Position numbers and translations under genes: made by a program
NCBI GenBank assembly: GCA_015232395.1
Contig: JADFZT010000002.1
Location: forward strand, 20,249 to 84,248
Reading direction: 5' to 3'
Length of the DNA: 64,000 nt
Source of the DNA: Magnetococcales bacterium
GTDB taxonomy: Bacteria; Pseudomonadota; Magnetococcia; Magnetococcales; JADFZT01
Shown: in pieces, positions 35,406-44,900 of the stretch
Numbering within the stretch: the first letter of the stretch is position 1
How the letters are laid out: each line of letters opens with the position of its first letter
The notes under the pieces: model-generated
The model's input: the letters and a program-made list of their open reading frames with translations, nothing else
Told to the model about the DNA's origin: nothing
Database searches by the model: none

Positions 35406-37022
35406 TCAAAGATCCCGATAGTCCGGCCCACTTCCCCCTTCCGGTGGGGTCCAGCGATAACGTTTCAGGGGATCCTTGATGTCGCAGGTTTTGCAGTGAA
35501 GACAGTTGTCAGGGGTTTTTCGGCTCTGTTGAGCGCCATCGTTTGTTTCGGCCAGCTCAAACACGCCGCCGGGACAAAAACGGGTTTGGGGGTGGGCAAA
35601 CCGGGCGGGATCGGACGCTGCGGTCGTTTTTTGAGCCGTTTGTTCGACAATATGACACGGCTGCTCCGGTGGATGGTGGAGTCCGCTCAGGGCCAGGGCT
35701 GCGGAACGATTGTGGCTGATTCCGGGGATAGGCTTTGCGGTGGGTGGAGGAGGGGAGCTTTTGGCGCTTTTGAGCCGCTCCCGATCTTTTTTGTTCAGCC
35801 GCCAACTCCAGGGGGAGTGGCCTTGGGTCAGGGCTTCCCAGGCGGCGTTGATGAGTCCCAGCCAAAGCCCTTGGCGAAATCCGGGGCGTATATTGCGGGC
35901 GGCTTTAAGCTCCCGGGCCAGGGGCGAGGCCTGGAAGAGGGTCTCATAGTGGTGCAGCCCCTCCCTGGAAAAATCTTCATTTTCAAAAGCCTTGGCGATA
36001 CCTCTGGCCGCGAGCAAACCCGAATGGATAGCCGGGCCGATCCCTTTGAGTTTGGCGGCATTGAGAAAACCCGCCCCATCCCCCACCAACACCCCCCCAT
36101 CAAAGGCCAGAGCGGGCAGGGCACCGATGCCACCTTGAACCAACGTCCGGGCCCCAAACCCCAAAGGTCGCCCCCCTTGCAGGAGCGCTCGCACCTGGGG
36201 GTGAATTTTCCAGCTCTGAAAAGCTTCGAAGGGGTCGAACCAGGGATTTTGGTAGTCCAGGCCTGCGACAATGCCCAGAGCGAGGCGGTTTTCCGACAGG
36301 TGATAGAGAAACCCTCCCCCGTGGGCGGTGCCGGAGAGGGGCCAGCCCAGGGTGTGCACGGCAAGCCCCGGGGAGGCTTTGGGAAGCTCCCACAGCTCCT
36401 TGAAACCCAGAGCGTGGGTTTGGGGGGAGCGGCCGGCATCGAGCCCCAGGCGTTTGATCAGGGGGGTGGTGAGAGAGCCCCGACACCCTTCAGCCAGCAC
36501 GGTGACCTTGGCGTGGATCTCGATCCCGGGTTGAAAACCGGCTTTGGGGGTGCCCGTTCGATCCCGGCCCTGATCTCCAGTACGCACCCCCACGACCCGG
36601 TTATGGTCAAAAAGCAGCTCCTGGGCGGGAAAACCGGGAAAAAGATCGATCCCCAGCGCTTCTGCCCGCTCTCCCATCCAGCGGCAGAGGCGACCCAGGG
36701 AGATCATGTGGTGGCCCAGGTGGCTGAAGGGTGGGGGGGTGGGCAGGGGATGGGCGTTGTCGCGGCTTAAAAAGAGAAACTCTTCCCGGGTGACTTGGGC
36801 ATCCAGGGGAGGCGGTGGGTCGACTTGGGGAAAGAGCTGTTCGAGAATCGAGGCATCCAGGAGGGCACCGGAGAGGAGATGCCCGCCAATGCGGGAGGCC
36901 TTTTCCAAAACGCAGATGGAGAGCTGCCTTTGGGGATCCTTCCGGCGCAAGCCCAGGGCGGTGGCCAAACCCCCGGGCCCGGCACCCACCACCACGATGT
37001 CATAGTTCAGGGATTCACTCAC
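35406..37022 (-). CDS. Electron-transfer flavoprotein:ubiquinone oxidoreductase
   Basis: 538 residues. The N-terminal FAD-binding motif is VVGAGPGGLATALGL; the ubiquinone-binding/middle part includes GTAHGGGFLYHLSENRLALG and VGDGAGFLNAAKLKGIGPA. The C-terminal 4Fe-4S region has CPGGVFELAE and CLHCKTCDIKDP, then TPPEGGSGPDY. It passes electrons from ETF to ubiquinone at the inner membrane, tying fatty acid or amino acid oxidation to respiration. No etfAB genes adjoin it here. The segment between the FAD and cluster domains (about 405-470) is low in complexity and poorly conserved. Confidence 0.95.
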   Translation of the reverse strand: MSESLNYDIVVVGAGPGGLATALGLRRKDPQRQLSICVLEKASRIGGHLLSGALLDASILEQLFPQVDPPPPLDAQVTREEFLFLSRDNAHPLPTPPPFSHLGHHMISLGRLCRWMGERAEALGIDLFPGFPAQELLFDHNRVVGVRTGDQGRDRTGTPKAGFQPGIEIHAKVTVLAEGCRGSLTTPLIKRLGLDAGRSPQTHALGFKELWELPKASPGLAVHTLGWPLSGTAHGGGFLYHLSENRLALGIVAGLDYQNPWFDPFEAFQSWKIHPQVRALLQGGRPLGFGARTLVQGGIGALPALAFDGGVLVGDGAGFLNAAKLKGIGPAIHSGLLAARGIAKAFENEDFSREGLHHYETLFQASPLARELKAARNIRPGFRQGLWLGLINAAWEALTQGHSPWSWRLNKKDRERLKSAKSSPPPPTAKPIPGISHNRSAALALSGLHHPPEQPCHIVEQTAQKTTAASDPARFAHPQTRFCPGGVFELAETNDGAQQSRKTPDNCLHCKTCDIKDPLKRYRWTPPEGGSGPDYRDL

Positions 37023-37067
37023 ATCCGACCCGCACTCAGGGCAACGCCACGCTCCACGATGGTCGGA

Positions 37068-37475
37068 TTAGAGAATATCCGCACCCTTGAAGACCAGATC
37101 GGAGAGGGAAATCATCCCTATCAGATCACCGTTGCCATCTTCCACCGGCGCTCGTCTGAGGCGGTGGTTGCTGAAGAGTCCCGCGACATAGCGAATGTCC
37201 AGCTCCGGGCGCACGGTGATGATGGGTTTGGCCATCACTTCATAGACGTGGGTTTGGTCGGGGTTGCGGTTGGTGGCAATCACCCCTTTGGCCAGATCCA
37301 AAACGGCGATGAGCCCCCAGGCATCGTTGGGGTGGCGTTTTTTGACCACCAGGCAGGTGACATTATTATCCCGCATTTTGCGCATGGCTTCCCGTACGGT
37401 AGCCATGCCGTCGATGGTGACGACTCCAGCTTTCATCAAGTCTTTGGCAGTCATGATTTGTCGTTGTTCCGACAT
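37068..37475 (-). CDS. CBS-domain pair protein
   Basis: 135 residues forming two CBS motifs: MTAKDLMKAGVVTIDGMATVREAMRKM (first) and VYEVMAKPIITVRPELDIRYVA (second), each closing with the usual strand (GLIAVLDLAKGV, GMISLSDLVFKG). Such stand-alone pairs bind adenine nucleotides and act as energy sensors for partner proteins. The partner is unknown. It lies 45 bases downstream of a stem-rich repeat element and upstream of ETF-QO on the same strand. Confidence 0.9.
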   Translation of the reverse strand: MSEQRQIMTAKDLMKAGVVTIDGMATVREAMRKMRDNNVTCLVVKKRHPNDAWGLIAVLDLAKGVIATNRNPDQTHVYEVMAKPIITVRPELDIRYVAGLFSNHRLRRAPVEDGNGDLIGMISLSDLVFKGADIL

Positions 37476-37547
37476 GGGGGCCTCGGTAGGTGTTAAAGGT
37501 CAAAGATGGCAAGAGGAGCCAGGCACTCCCTGGGCTCCCCGGTGATT

Positions 37548-37689
37548 AGAGGCTGTTTGGTGATTGCGTCCTGCTTGCTGCGGCGGCGTTAAAATCGTGC
37601 TCAAATCCTCACGTACTGGAGTACGCCCGGTTTTCCGCGCGATTTTGCCTTGCCGGGGCGGCGCAATCCACAATCACCAAACAGCCTCT
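37548..37689. repeat. 142-bp inverted-repeat element (hairpin repeat)
   Basis: Perfect 19-bp ends AGAGGCTGTTTGGTGATTG (37548-37566 and the reverse complement at 37671-37689). The interior continues an imperfect long hairpin and carries the palindrome CGTACTGGAGTACG at the centre. No clear target duplication. It has no coding potential and is probably one copy of a dispersed repeat. Confidence 0.8.
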
Positions 37690-37825
37690 TAGGGCACAGC
37701 TGTTAAAACGCTATGGCTTCAGCTGAATGGTTTCGTCAAGGCTTTGTGAGCAACCATCATTCTATCCAGCTCCAGCCAGGGACAATACCCGCTCCAGCCA
37801 GCCACAATACCCGCTCCAGTCAGCC

Positions 37826-38173
37826 TCAATAGTAGTGTTGGCTGACCTCTTTTTGGAAGCGGGGGATCTGGCTTTCCAGGCCGATTACCTGTTCCACATC
37901 CAGGACAAAGGCGATGCCGGTGCCGGGTTTGGTAAACTCACCCGCCTCCTGAATGGCATCCACCACCGGCCTGGTCAGGTGCTCCTCCACCAGAAAGAGC
38001 ATCACATCCCGCTGGATCTCCAGGGAGAGGCCGAAGAAGGTTCTGGCCTCGTTGACGCCAGTACCCCGGGCCGGAATGATGGTGGCGCCGGTGGCCCCTT
38101 TTTCCTTGGCGGCATCGACGATAATGTTGGTCAGATCGGTTCGGGCTGTAGCCACCACCAGTTTGAAACGCAT
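37826..38173 (-). CDS. PII-like signalling protein in the DUF1538 operon
   Basis: 115 residues with a PII/GlnB-type ferredoxin-like fold pattern: MRFKLVVATARTDLTNIIVDAAKEKGATGATIIPARGTG opens the domain. The classical T-loop Tyr that is uridylylated in GlnB is not present. It starts four bases after the stop of a DUF1538 gene, so it is co-transcribed and probably regulates that transporter by binding a nucleotide. This gene order is known from DUF1538 systems. Confidence 0.85.
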   Translation of the reverse strand: MRFKLVVATARTDLTNIIVDAAKEKGATGATIIPARGTGVNEARTFFGLSLEIQRDVMLFLVEEHLTRPVVDAIQEAGEFTKPGTGIAFVLDVEQVIGLESQIPRFQKEVSQHYY

Positions 38174-38177
38174 CTAC

Positions 38178-38963
38178 TCACTCCTTGCTTGTTGAGAGTC
38201 GGGCGCGCTTGGCCCGCCACTGAACCAGTTGAGCGTAACCCATAACCGACATGATTGGAAACAGGCTAGCAAAGGCAATGAGCCCAAAACCATCCAAAAT
38301 GGGATTTCGGCCCGGTATGGTGCTGGCAAGTCCCAGCCCCAAAGCGGCAACCAGGGGGACGGTCACCGTTGAAGTGGTCACACCGCCGGAGTCAAAGGCC
38401 AGGGGCACGATCATGGGGGGGGTGAAAAAGGTTTGGAGCAGCACCACGACATATCCTGTGACGATAAAATAGACCAGCGACAGGCCGCTGACGATGCGAA
38501 AAGCGCCCAAGGCGATACCAATGGCCACCCCCAGGGCCACCGCTACCCGCAGTCCCGTGGGATGAATCGCCCCTCGGGAGACTTCGTTGGCTTTTAACGC
38601 TACCGCCAACAGCGAGGGCTCGGCGATGGTGGTGGAAAAACCGATGAGTGCGGCAAAGAGATAGACCCAGCCATAATCGAGCCAGGAGATCACGGCCGGG
38701 GCTTGGGCGGTGCCGAAAACCCACAGAGGATCGGTCAATTGAGCCGCCATGATCTGCCCGATGGGAAAGAGGGCGCGCTCCAACCCCACCAGAAAAAAGG
38801 CCAATCCCAATAGAACATAAATAAATCCCACCACCTGCCGTCGCCAATCGGGAATGGTGCGCTTGAGGACCAATACTTGAAATCCCACCAGCAGCGCCAG
38901 GATCGGCACCACATCGGTGATGGTGGTCCAGAGGGTGGTTAACAGCTGCCAGAGAAGGGACAT
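38178..38963 (-). CDS. DUF1538 membrane protein, second copy
   Basis: About 261 residues with seven or so helices. Family signatures are LVGLERALFPIG, IGFSTTIAEPSLL and [20 protein letters not shown]...DGFGLIAFASLFPIM. DUF1538 pairs (UmpAB) have been reported as two-component cation/proton antiporters, so a cation transport role is inferred. It is paralogous to the gene just upstream. GGGGTGAG precedes the ATG at 38963, four bases after that gene's stop. Confidence 0.88.
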   Translation of the reverse strand: MSLLWQLLTTLWTTITDVVPILALLVGFQVLVLKRTIPDWRRQVVGFIYVLLGLAFFLVGLERALFPIGQIMAAQLTDPLWVFGTAQAPAVISWLDYGWVYLFAALIGFSTTIAEPSLLAVALKANEVSRGAIHPTGLRVAVALGVAIGIALGAFRIVSGLSLVYFIVTGYVVVLLQTFFTPPMIVPLAFDSGGVTTSTVTVPLVAALGLGLASTIPGRNPILDGFGLIAFASLFPIMSVMGYAQLVQWRAKRARLSTSKE

Positions 38964-38967
38964 CTGC

Positions 38968-39723
38968 TCACCCCTTACCGAAAATGAGGATGCCATATCC
39001 CATGACGAAGATCATGGGAAGCAGGGAGGCCAGGGCGATCAGTCCAAAACCATCCACCATGGGATCCCGTCCCCGGATATCGCTGGCAAGTCCAACGCCC
39101 AAAGCGGTCACCAGGGGGACGGTAACGGTGGAGGTGGTGACACCTCCGGAGTCATAGGCGATGCCGATAATTTCCACCGGGGCCAGAATGGTCATGATCA
39201 CCACCACCAGATAGCCACCGATGATCAGGTTGCGCAGAGGCCAGCCCAGGACGATGCGCAACACCCCCAGGGTGATGGCCGTTCCCACTGAGAGTGCCAC
39301 CGCCAGCCGCAAGCCCCAGGCATAGGACTCCCGGGCTTCCAGATCCCCGGCAATGGCCCCGGCGGTGGCGGCTACCTGGGCGGCTTCGTCGGCCACAGCA
39401 ATCAGGGCGGGCTCGGCCACAGTGGTGGAAAAACCCAAGGCAAAGGCAAAGGTGAGGAGTAAAAAGGCGCTTCCCTTGCGGGAGAGGGTGTGGGCCAGGG
39501 ATTCCCCCAGGGGAAAAAGACCCATCTCCAGCCCCCGAACAAAAAAGGCCAGCCCCAACAGCACCATGAAAGCCCCCACCAACACCTCCCCCAGATCGGG
39601 AAAGGGTTTTTGCAGGACCACCAGCTGAAAAAAGGCGATCACCACAATGATGGGCACCAGATCCCGCCCGGCTGCGGTCAGCCAGTTGAAGGGTGCTCTG
39701 AGATGTTCGAATGAGATTTTCAA
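38968..39723 (-). CDS. DUF1538 membrane protein, first copy
   Basis: About 251 residues, aligning with its neighbour through [27 protein letters not shown] and [20 protein letters not shown]. The frame is open to 39783, but that part overlaps the SH3 gene out of frame. Length comparison favours TTG at 39723 ([11 protein letters not shown]...). A 14-bp tandem duplication (39711-39738) covers exactly this start, so the real start may have been disturbed. Together with the second copy it would form the two-subunit DUF1538 transporter. Confidence 0.85.
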   Translation of the reverse strand: MKISFEHLRAPFNWLTAAGRDLVPIIVVIAFFQLVVLQKPFPDLGEVLVGAFMVLLGLAFFVRGLEMGLFPLGESLAHTLSRKGSAFLLLTFAFALGFSTTVAEPALIAVADEAAQVAATAGAIAGDLEARESYAWGLRLAVALSVGTAITLGVLRIVLGWPLRNLIIGGYLVVVIMTILAPVEIIGIAYDSGGVTTSTVTVPLVTALGVGLASDIRGRDPMVDGFGLIALASLLPMIFVMGYGILIFGKG

Positions 39724-39738
39724 GATGAGATTTTCAAA
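39711..39738. repeat. 14-bp tandem duplication at a gene boundary
   Basis: ATGAGATTTTCAAG is followed immediately by ATGAGATTTTCAAA. It spans the 3' end of the SH3 gene and the start of the first DUF1538 gene. A 14-base unit would shift reading frame on gain or loss. Confidence 0.85.
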
Positions 39739-40429
39739 GGGTATCGTAGGTGCGACGTCTGCGGCCCTGCATGGCGCCACCAATGAAACCGAGGATCAAA
39801 ACCCCAGCCCCCGCCAGCAGAAACAGGGTGTCGGAACGCCCTTCCAGGTTTTCCTTTTCCAACGTGACCTGTTTCAGCTCAGCGGTGATATTTTTGAAGC
39901 GTTGGTTGAGATCCGCATAATCCTCCCGCAGGGTGAGGGCTTCGTTGGAGGCGGAGGTGATCTGGTTGAGTTCCGCTTCCAGGGCCTCCTGGGATTGCAA
40001 TCGGGTCTTAAGGGAAGCCAGTTCTTCTTGCAGACGATCCCGCTCTATCAAGGCCTCTTCACGGAGCTTTTCCGCCTCTTCCATCCGTTCCCGGGCCGGG
40101 GGGGCATCGATCAAAAAGCGCCGAAGCACCCAGCCTTCCAGGCCTCTGCGTGTGCGCACCAGATCCCAGCCGTTGCTGCCCTTTTCCAGCAGTTCCAGTC
40201 GGGTGCCTGTGGGAATCACCTTGACCACCCGAAAGGTGGCTTCCGGACCTTTGCGCATGGTGATTCGGAACTGATCGGTGACATAGCGGATGATTTTTTC
40301 AGGTTCACTCTGGGGCGTTGTGTCGGTTTCGGCCAGGAGCTTTTGGGGTAGCCACAAGGTCAAAATCAGAATAACGGCCAGCCAGCCAAAGGCCGTTTTT
40401 TGGGAAAGTGTGCTCGGTTTGATCATCAC
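39734..40429 (-). CDS. SH3-domain membrane-anchored coiled-coil protein (YgiM/TIGR04211-like)
   Basis: 231 residues. A signal peptide or N-terminal anchor ([17 protein letters not shown]) precedes a bacterial SH3 domain (about 45-105; [17 protein letters not shown]...[15 protein letters not shown]). A coiled coil follows (about 115-195), then a C-terminal helix with basic tail ([17 protein letters not shown] then RRRRTYDTL). This is the SH3-plus-anchor layout. It probably binds the cell wall. It is first in the DUF1538/PII transcript, an arrangement worth noting, and is divergent from argB. Confidence 0.85.
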   Translation of the reverse strand: MMIKPSTLSQKTAFGWLAVILILTLWLPQKLLAETDTTPQSEPEKIIRYVTDQFRITMRKGPEATFRVVKVIPTGTRLELLEKGSNGWDLVRTRRGLEGWVLRRFLIDAPPARERMEEAEKLREEALIERDRLQEELASLKTRLQSQEALEAELNQITSASNEALTLREDYADLNQRFKNITAELKQVTLEKENLEGRSDTLFLLAGAGVLILGFIGGAMQGRRRRTYDTL

Positions 40430-40587
40430 TCAGGTGCCTGCTTCCTGATTGCGGCCAGGGAATAAAGGAGGTTTAAGCCTCTGGGGGCGGTTGACTTGCA
40501 GAGGCTTTCGGGGAAAGAGTAAAACAGCATCAAAAGCTTATGCAAAAAAAATCGTCACTAAACCAACCCGTCGAAAGAAAAATACCC

Positions 40588-41472
40588 ATGACCATGGAAG
40601 GACAAATCGCCAAGGCCGATATTCTCATTGAGGCCTTGCCTTACATGCGCCGGTTTGATGGCCGGACCTTTGTGATCAAATATGGCGGTCACGCCATGGT
40701 CAACGAAGAGCTTAAAAATGCCTTTGCCCAGGATATTATCCTCATGCGCCAGGTGGGCATCAACCCGGTGGTAGTGCATGGTGGCGGACCCCAGATCGGT
40801 TCATTTTTAAAAAAAATGGGGCTTGTGTCCCATTTTGTCGATGGTCACCGGGTGACCGATGAAGAGACCATCAATGTGGTGGAAATGGTGCTCGCGGGCA
40901 AGGTCAACAAGGATATCGTCAATCTGATCAACTTGAATGGTGGTCGTGCAGCCGGGCTTTCCGGCAAGGATGGCCACACCATTACAGCCAAAAAACTCAC
41001 CCATGTGCGCCGGGGGCCTGACACGGAAGTGCCGGAAATCATCGATCTGGGCTGGGTGGGCACGGTGGAGCGGATTGAAACCAATCTGCTGGAATTGTTC
41101 AAGCGTTCCGACATCATCCCGGTGGTGGCTCCGGTGGGGGTGGGGAGCAGTGGTGAGACCTATAACATCAATGCCGATACAGTGGCCGGTCATCTGGCGG
41201 TGGCGCTGAAGGCGGAAAAACTGGTGCTGCTGACTGATGTTCGTGGCATCCAGGATGAAAAGGGCCGCCTGAAGAGCCGCCTGACCTCAGACAAAGCGGA
41301 TACGCTGATCAATGACAAAACCATCACGGGGGGGATGATCCCCAAGGTAAAAACCTGTCAGCACGCCCTGAAAAAGGGGGTGCCATCGGCCCACATCATC
41401 GATGGTCGGATCAAGCATGCGCTATTGTTGGAAATCTTCACCGATAAGGGCATCGGGACAGTTTTGACTTGA
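40588..41472 (+). CDS. argB: Acetylglutamate kinase
   Basis: About 294 residues. Motifs of the amino-acid-kinase fold are [23 protein letters not shown], GFxD-type [26 protein letters not shown], the nucleotide region [10 protein letters not shown] and [10 protein letters not shown]. It carries out the second step of arginine synthesis, phosphorylating N-acetylglutamate. The N-terminal helix ([16 protein letters not shown]) is the kind used for arginine feedback. The ATG at 40588 fits other family members; a longer frame from 40540 is possible. Confidence 0.95.
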   Translation: MTMEGQIAKADILIEALPYMRRFDGRTFVIKYGGHAMVNEELKNAFAQDIILMRQVGINPVVVHGGGPQIGSFLKKMGLVSHFVDGHRVTDEETINVVEMVLAGKVNKDIVNLINLNGGRAAGLSGKDGHTITAKKLTHVRRGPDTEVPEIIDLGWVGTVERIETNLLELFKRSDIIPVVAPVGVGSSGETYNINADTVAGHLAVALKAEKLVLLTDVRGIQDEKGRLKSRLTSDKADTLINDKTITGGMIPKVKTCQHALKKGVPSAHIIDGRIKHALLLEIFTDKGIGTVLT

Positions 41473-41492
41473 GTGTTGAAAAAACCGGATAT

Positions 41493-41519
41493 CTTCCCCC
41501 CTGTCTGACAGAGGGGAAG
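41493..41519. terminator. Hairpin between convergent argB and K-channel genes
   Basis: Stem CTTCCCC-CTGT / ACAG-GGGGAAG with a 3-base loop and one mismatch. Short T-runs follow on both strands at a distance (GTTTGTT on plus, GGTTTTTTC on minus), so it may serve both genes. Confidence 0.5.
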
Positions 41520-41544
41520 GTTTGTTCCAGGCTTTTTTATGGGG

Positions 41545-43080
41545 CTACCGCTCTTCCAAGGCTTGGCGAAAGCGGACCAGGTCGTCCACATGTCCCAGGC
41601 AGACCAGGATATCGCCGGCGTTGAGTTGGGTGTCGGCTTTGGGATTGAAGAGGATATCACTGCCGGGACCGGTGGGCATGTAGCCGACGATGATGACCTC
41701 GTTAAACTCTGGGCGTGCATAGACACTTTTAAGAGGTTTGCCCTCATAGGTAGAGCCCTTGGCGATGGCGACCTCTTCCATGTCCAGCTCCACATGATCC
41801 CGTTTGAAGGCCATGTCGAAAAACTGAATGGCGGTGGGACGCAGAGCGGTGTTGGCCATCTGGGCGCCGCCGATCTGGAAGGGGGAGATGACCCGGTCCG
41901 CTCCCACCCGCTTGAGTCGGCGTTCCGAATCGCTGCTCCCCCCACAGGTGACGATAAAGCAGTCGGGCTGGGCTTCCCGCACCATGAGGATGATATAGAC
42001 GTTGGCGGCCTCATCCACCAGGGAGCTGATGACGCTGCGGGCCCGTTTGATCCCCAACCGGCTCCACACCTCCTCTTCCGTGACATCCCCGTGGATGGCG
42101 ATCCAATCTTCCCGCTGGGCATCGTCCACCAGTTCGTGATTGATATCCACCGCCACAAATTGGATGCCTGCGTCCTTCAGAGTGCGGCACACCGAACGGC
42201 CCAGCATGTCCAGACCGCAGACGATGATGTGGTCCTTGAATCGTTCTATCTGGCGTTCCATGCGATGCTCCGTCAAGTTGAAGATGCGTTCGGTCAGGGC
42301 CGAAACGATAATGGAGGTCATGAAGACGATGACCCACATTCCAAACAGGGTGCCCAGTACTGCGATCACTTGCCCGGTGGGGGTGGCCGGGGTGATATCG
42401 CCATAGCCCACGGTGGTGATGGTGATGATGGCCCAGTAGACCGCCTCCCAGATGGTGGAGATTTTTTCGTTGACCCCCCGCTCGGCGACATAAAAGGCCA
42501 CCGCCACCATGCCCCAGGTTACTGCAGCGACGGTGAAAAGGCTCATTAATTCATAGGAGCGCTCCTGGAGAATGTCGCTAAAAAAGGAGAGCCTGCGAGA
42601 GTAGCGAAAGAGCTTGAGCAGCCGAAGGATTCGCAGGATCCTGAGGAGTCGGAACATGCGGAAGATCGGTAGGATGGCCAACAGATCCACCACCGAAAGG
42701 GGTTCGGCCATCCATTTGAGTTTGGGGATCATCGCCTCACGAAAGGCGAGCCACTTGACATAGAGGGGATGGGGGTCGTGCAAGCGCCGAATGATCCGGG
42801 TCTGGGCGGCGATATAGTCCCCTCGGAAGTCGGAGCAGACCCAATAGCGCAGGATATATTCGGTCATGAAGATGGCGATGAAGATATCTTCCAGATAATC
42901 GAAGAGACCCTGTTCCGCCTGGGTGATGCCGGGTTCCGCCTCCAGAACCATGGCCACCACCGAGCAGAGCACCACCAGCATCATGCCGGCATTGAAGTAG
43001 TGGCGGGCTCCGCTATCGGGATCTTCCAAAAGATGGTAAGCTAGTCTCTTGACTTTGTTGCGGCGTCGGTAGTCCGTCAT
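41545..43080 (-). CDS. Six-helix potassium channel with S4-like segment and RCK/TrkA domain
   Basis: 511 residues. The N-terminal half has six helices, an arginine-rich S4-like helix (RMFRLLRILRILRLLKLFRY) and the selectivity filter TTVGYGD. From about residue 275 a TrkA-N/RCK domain follows (HIIVCGLDMLGRSVCRTL), then a TrkA-C-like end (NAGDILVCLGHVDDLVRF). It is a gated K+ channel of the inner membrane; the RCK part probably binds NAD(H), nucleotide or ion. The linked S4 suggests voltage sensing, though bacterial relatives do not always gate by voltage. It is convergent with argB. Confidence 0.93.
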   Translation of the reverse strand: MTDYRRRNKVKRLAYHLLEDPDSGARHYFNAGMMLVVLCSVVAMVLEAEPGITQAEQGLFDYLEDIFIAIFMTEYILRYWVCSDFRGDYIAAQTRIIRRLHDPHPLYVKWLAFREAMIPKLKWMAEPLSVVDLLAILPIFRMFRLLRILRILRLLKLFRYSRRLSFFSDILQERSYELMSLFTVAAVTWGMVAVAFYVAERGVNEKISTIWEAVYWAIITITTVGYGDITPATPTGQVIAVLGTLFGMWVIVFMTSIIVSALTERIFNLTEHRMERQIERFKDHIIVCGLDMLGRSVCRTLKDAGIQFVAVDINHELVDDAQREDWIAIHGDVTEEEVWSRLGIKRARSVISSLVDEAANVYIILMVREAQPDCFIVTCGGSSDSERRLKRVGADRVISPFQIGGAQMANTALRPTAIQFFDMAFKRDHVELDMEEVAIAKGSTYEGKPLKSVYARPEFNEVIIVGYMPTGPGSDILFNPKADTQLNAGDILVCLGHVDDLVRFRQALEER

Positions 43081-43219
43081 GGTTCTGGATCCATTGCCAA
43101 GAATTTCATTGTCGCAAAAATATCTCTATATCAATATCCTATAGCAATATCAGCGATGAAACGGAACCCTGCATGGGCTCTTGTCATCGGGAAATTCGAA
43201 AAAAAAGGGGGAATTCACC

Positions 43220-44152
43220 ATGGAAGCCATGGCAACACTGGTTGTTTTTATCTTGGCGTTGGCAGTGATTGTTGCGCCACTGAGTATCAAAATTGTTCCC
43301 CAGGGGAGGGAATATACCCTGGAGCGGTGGGGACGTTATACCCGTACCCTGGTGCCGGGTTTTAATGCGATTATCCCCATTTTTGACCGGGTGGGGCAAA
43401 AACTCAACATGATGGAGCAGGTTTTGGATGTTCCCTCCCAGGAGGTGATCACCAAAGATAACGCCATGATCCGGGTGGACGGGGTGGTCTTTTTCCAGAT
43501 TCTCGACGCCCCCAAGGCCGCCTACGAGGTGAACAATCTGGATTATGCCATCCTCAACCTCACCATGACCAACATCCGCACCGTCATGGGCTCCATGGAT
43601 ATGGACGAGCTGCTCTCCAAACGGGACGAGATCAACAGCCGACTCCTCACGGTGGTGGATGAGGCCACCAATCCCTGGGGGGTCAAGGTCACCCGTATCG
43701 AAATCAAAGACATCACCCCGCCCAAGGATCTGGTGGATGCCATGGCCCGGCAGATGAAGGCCGAGCGGGAAAAGCGGGCTTCGATTTTGGAGGCGGAAGG
43801 GTTCCGGCAAGGGGAAATTCTCAAGGCCGAAGGTGAAAAACAGTCCGCCATCCTTAAAGCCGAGGGAGATCGGGAAGCCGCCTACCGGGAGGCTGAAGCG
43901 AGAGAGCGCCTGGCTGAAGCCGAGGCCAAGGCCACCCACATGGTTTCCCAGGCCATCGCCAAGGGGAATGTGCAGGCGATCAACTATTTTGTTGCCCAAA
44001 AATATGTCGATGCCTTGGGTAAGATCGCTTCAGCCGATAATCAAAAGGTGATTTTCCTCCCCGTGGAGGCCACCAACGTCCTGGGCTCTCTGGGGGGGAT
44101 TGCTGAAATAGCCAAGGAGGCTTTTTCCAAACAGCGCCCTGAGGTGAGGTGA
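43220..44152 (+). CDS. SPFH/stomatin-like membrane protein (QmcA type)
   Basis: About 310 residues. The N-terminal helix (TLVVFILALAVIVAPL) is followed by an SPFH domain (QGREYTLERWGRYTRTLVPG, RVDGVVFFQILD, MDELLSKRDEIN, WGVKVTRIEIKDI). A long helical/coiled segment rich in KAEGEKQ/KAEGD repeats and a C-terminal LPVEATNVLGSLGG close the protein. Such proteins make membrane microdomain assemblies. AAGGGGG precedes ATG at 43220. It overlaps the NfeD-like gene (TGATG), the standard pairing. Confidence 0.93.
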   Translation: MEAMATLVVFILALAVIVAPLSIKIVPQGREYTLERWGRYTRTLVPGFNAIIPIFDRVGQKLNMMEQVLDVPSQEVITKDNAMIRVDGVVFFQILDAPKAAYEVNNLDYAILNLTMTNIRTVMGSMDMDELLSKRDEINSRLLTVVDEATNPWGVKVTRIEIKDITPPKDLVDAMARQMKAEREKRASILEAEGFRQGEILKAEGEKQSAILKAEGDREAAYREAEARERLAEAEAKATHMVSQAIAKGNVQAINYFVAQKYVDALGKIASADNQKVIFLPVEATNVLGSLGGIAEIAKEAFSKQRPEVR

Positions 44153-44610
44153 TGGAATCCCTCCTCTCTCAAGTGGAGCACTGGCATTGGTGGATTTTGT
44201 CGGTTCTCCTGATCATTCTGGAAATATTGGTGCCTGCGGTCTTTTTCCTCTGGCTGGGGATTGCTGCGGGCCTGGTTGGTGGGCTGTTGTTGCTCTTTCC
44301 GGAGATGGGCTGGAAGGCTCAGGTGCTCTGGTTTTCCGGGCTTGCAGTCGCCTCCATCGGGGTGTGGCACGGTTATCTGAAAAAAAACCCCACCTCCACC
44401 GATCAGCCCACCCTGAACCGTCGGGGATCCCAATATATCGGACGGGTGTTTACCCTGGATGAACCCATCGAAAATGGTGTGGGGCGCATTCGGGTGGATG
44501 ACACCGGCTGGAAAGTTTCCGGCCCGGATCTCTCTTCCGGAGCCAAGGTTCGGGTGACCGGCACCAAGGGGACGCTGCTGTTGGTGGAGGCGGTTTCGCC
44601 AACTGCTTGA
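44152..44610 (+). CDS. NfeD-like membrane protein partner of the SPFH protein
   Basis: 152 residues with two to three helices in the first half (ILSVLLIILEILVPAVFFLWLGIAA, then VLWFSGLAVASIGVWHGYL) and an NfeD-type OB-fold at the C-terminus (LNRRGSQYIGRVFTLDEPIENGVGRIRVDDTGWKVSG). The ATG at 44152 overlaps the stop of the SPFH gene, so translation is coupled. NfeD partners are thought to organise the SPFH assembly. Confidence 0.92.
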   Translation: MESLLSQVEHWHWWILSVLLIILEILVPAVFFLWLGIAAGLVGGLLLLFPEMGWKAQVLWFSGLAVASIGVWHGYLKKNPTSTDQPTLNRRGSQYIGRVFTLDEPIENGVGRIRVDDTGWKVSGPDLSSGAKVRVTGTKGTLLLVEAVSPTA

Positions 44611-44900
44611 GATTGAATCTGTCTGGCGTCAGATGAAATTGACATTTGTCCGTTGGGTATTCCCTGTAGGGTGTGACATACTGCCGGGCTGTTTGAGTTG
44701 AGCCCAAATTCGGCTACCCGGGTCAGAGCCAAGCCCGGAGGTGGAAACCGGCATGTTTGGGTAGACCTGTTTTTTCAGAGCGACTCAATACATTTATTGC
44801 CAATCAGGGGTGTCTGCCGAGGGGGGGCATTCACTTGGAATTGGATCCATCCCATCGGCGAATCGGGTTGCCACCCGACCCGAGCAATTTTTGGAACAAC

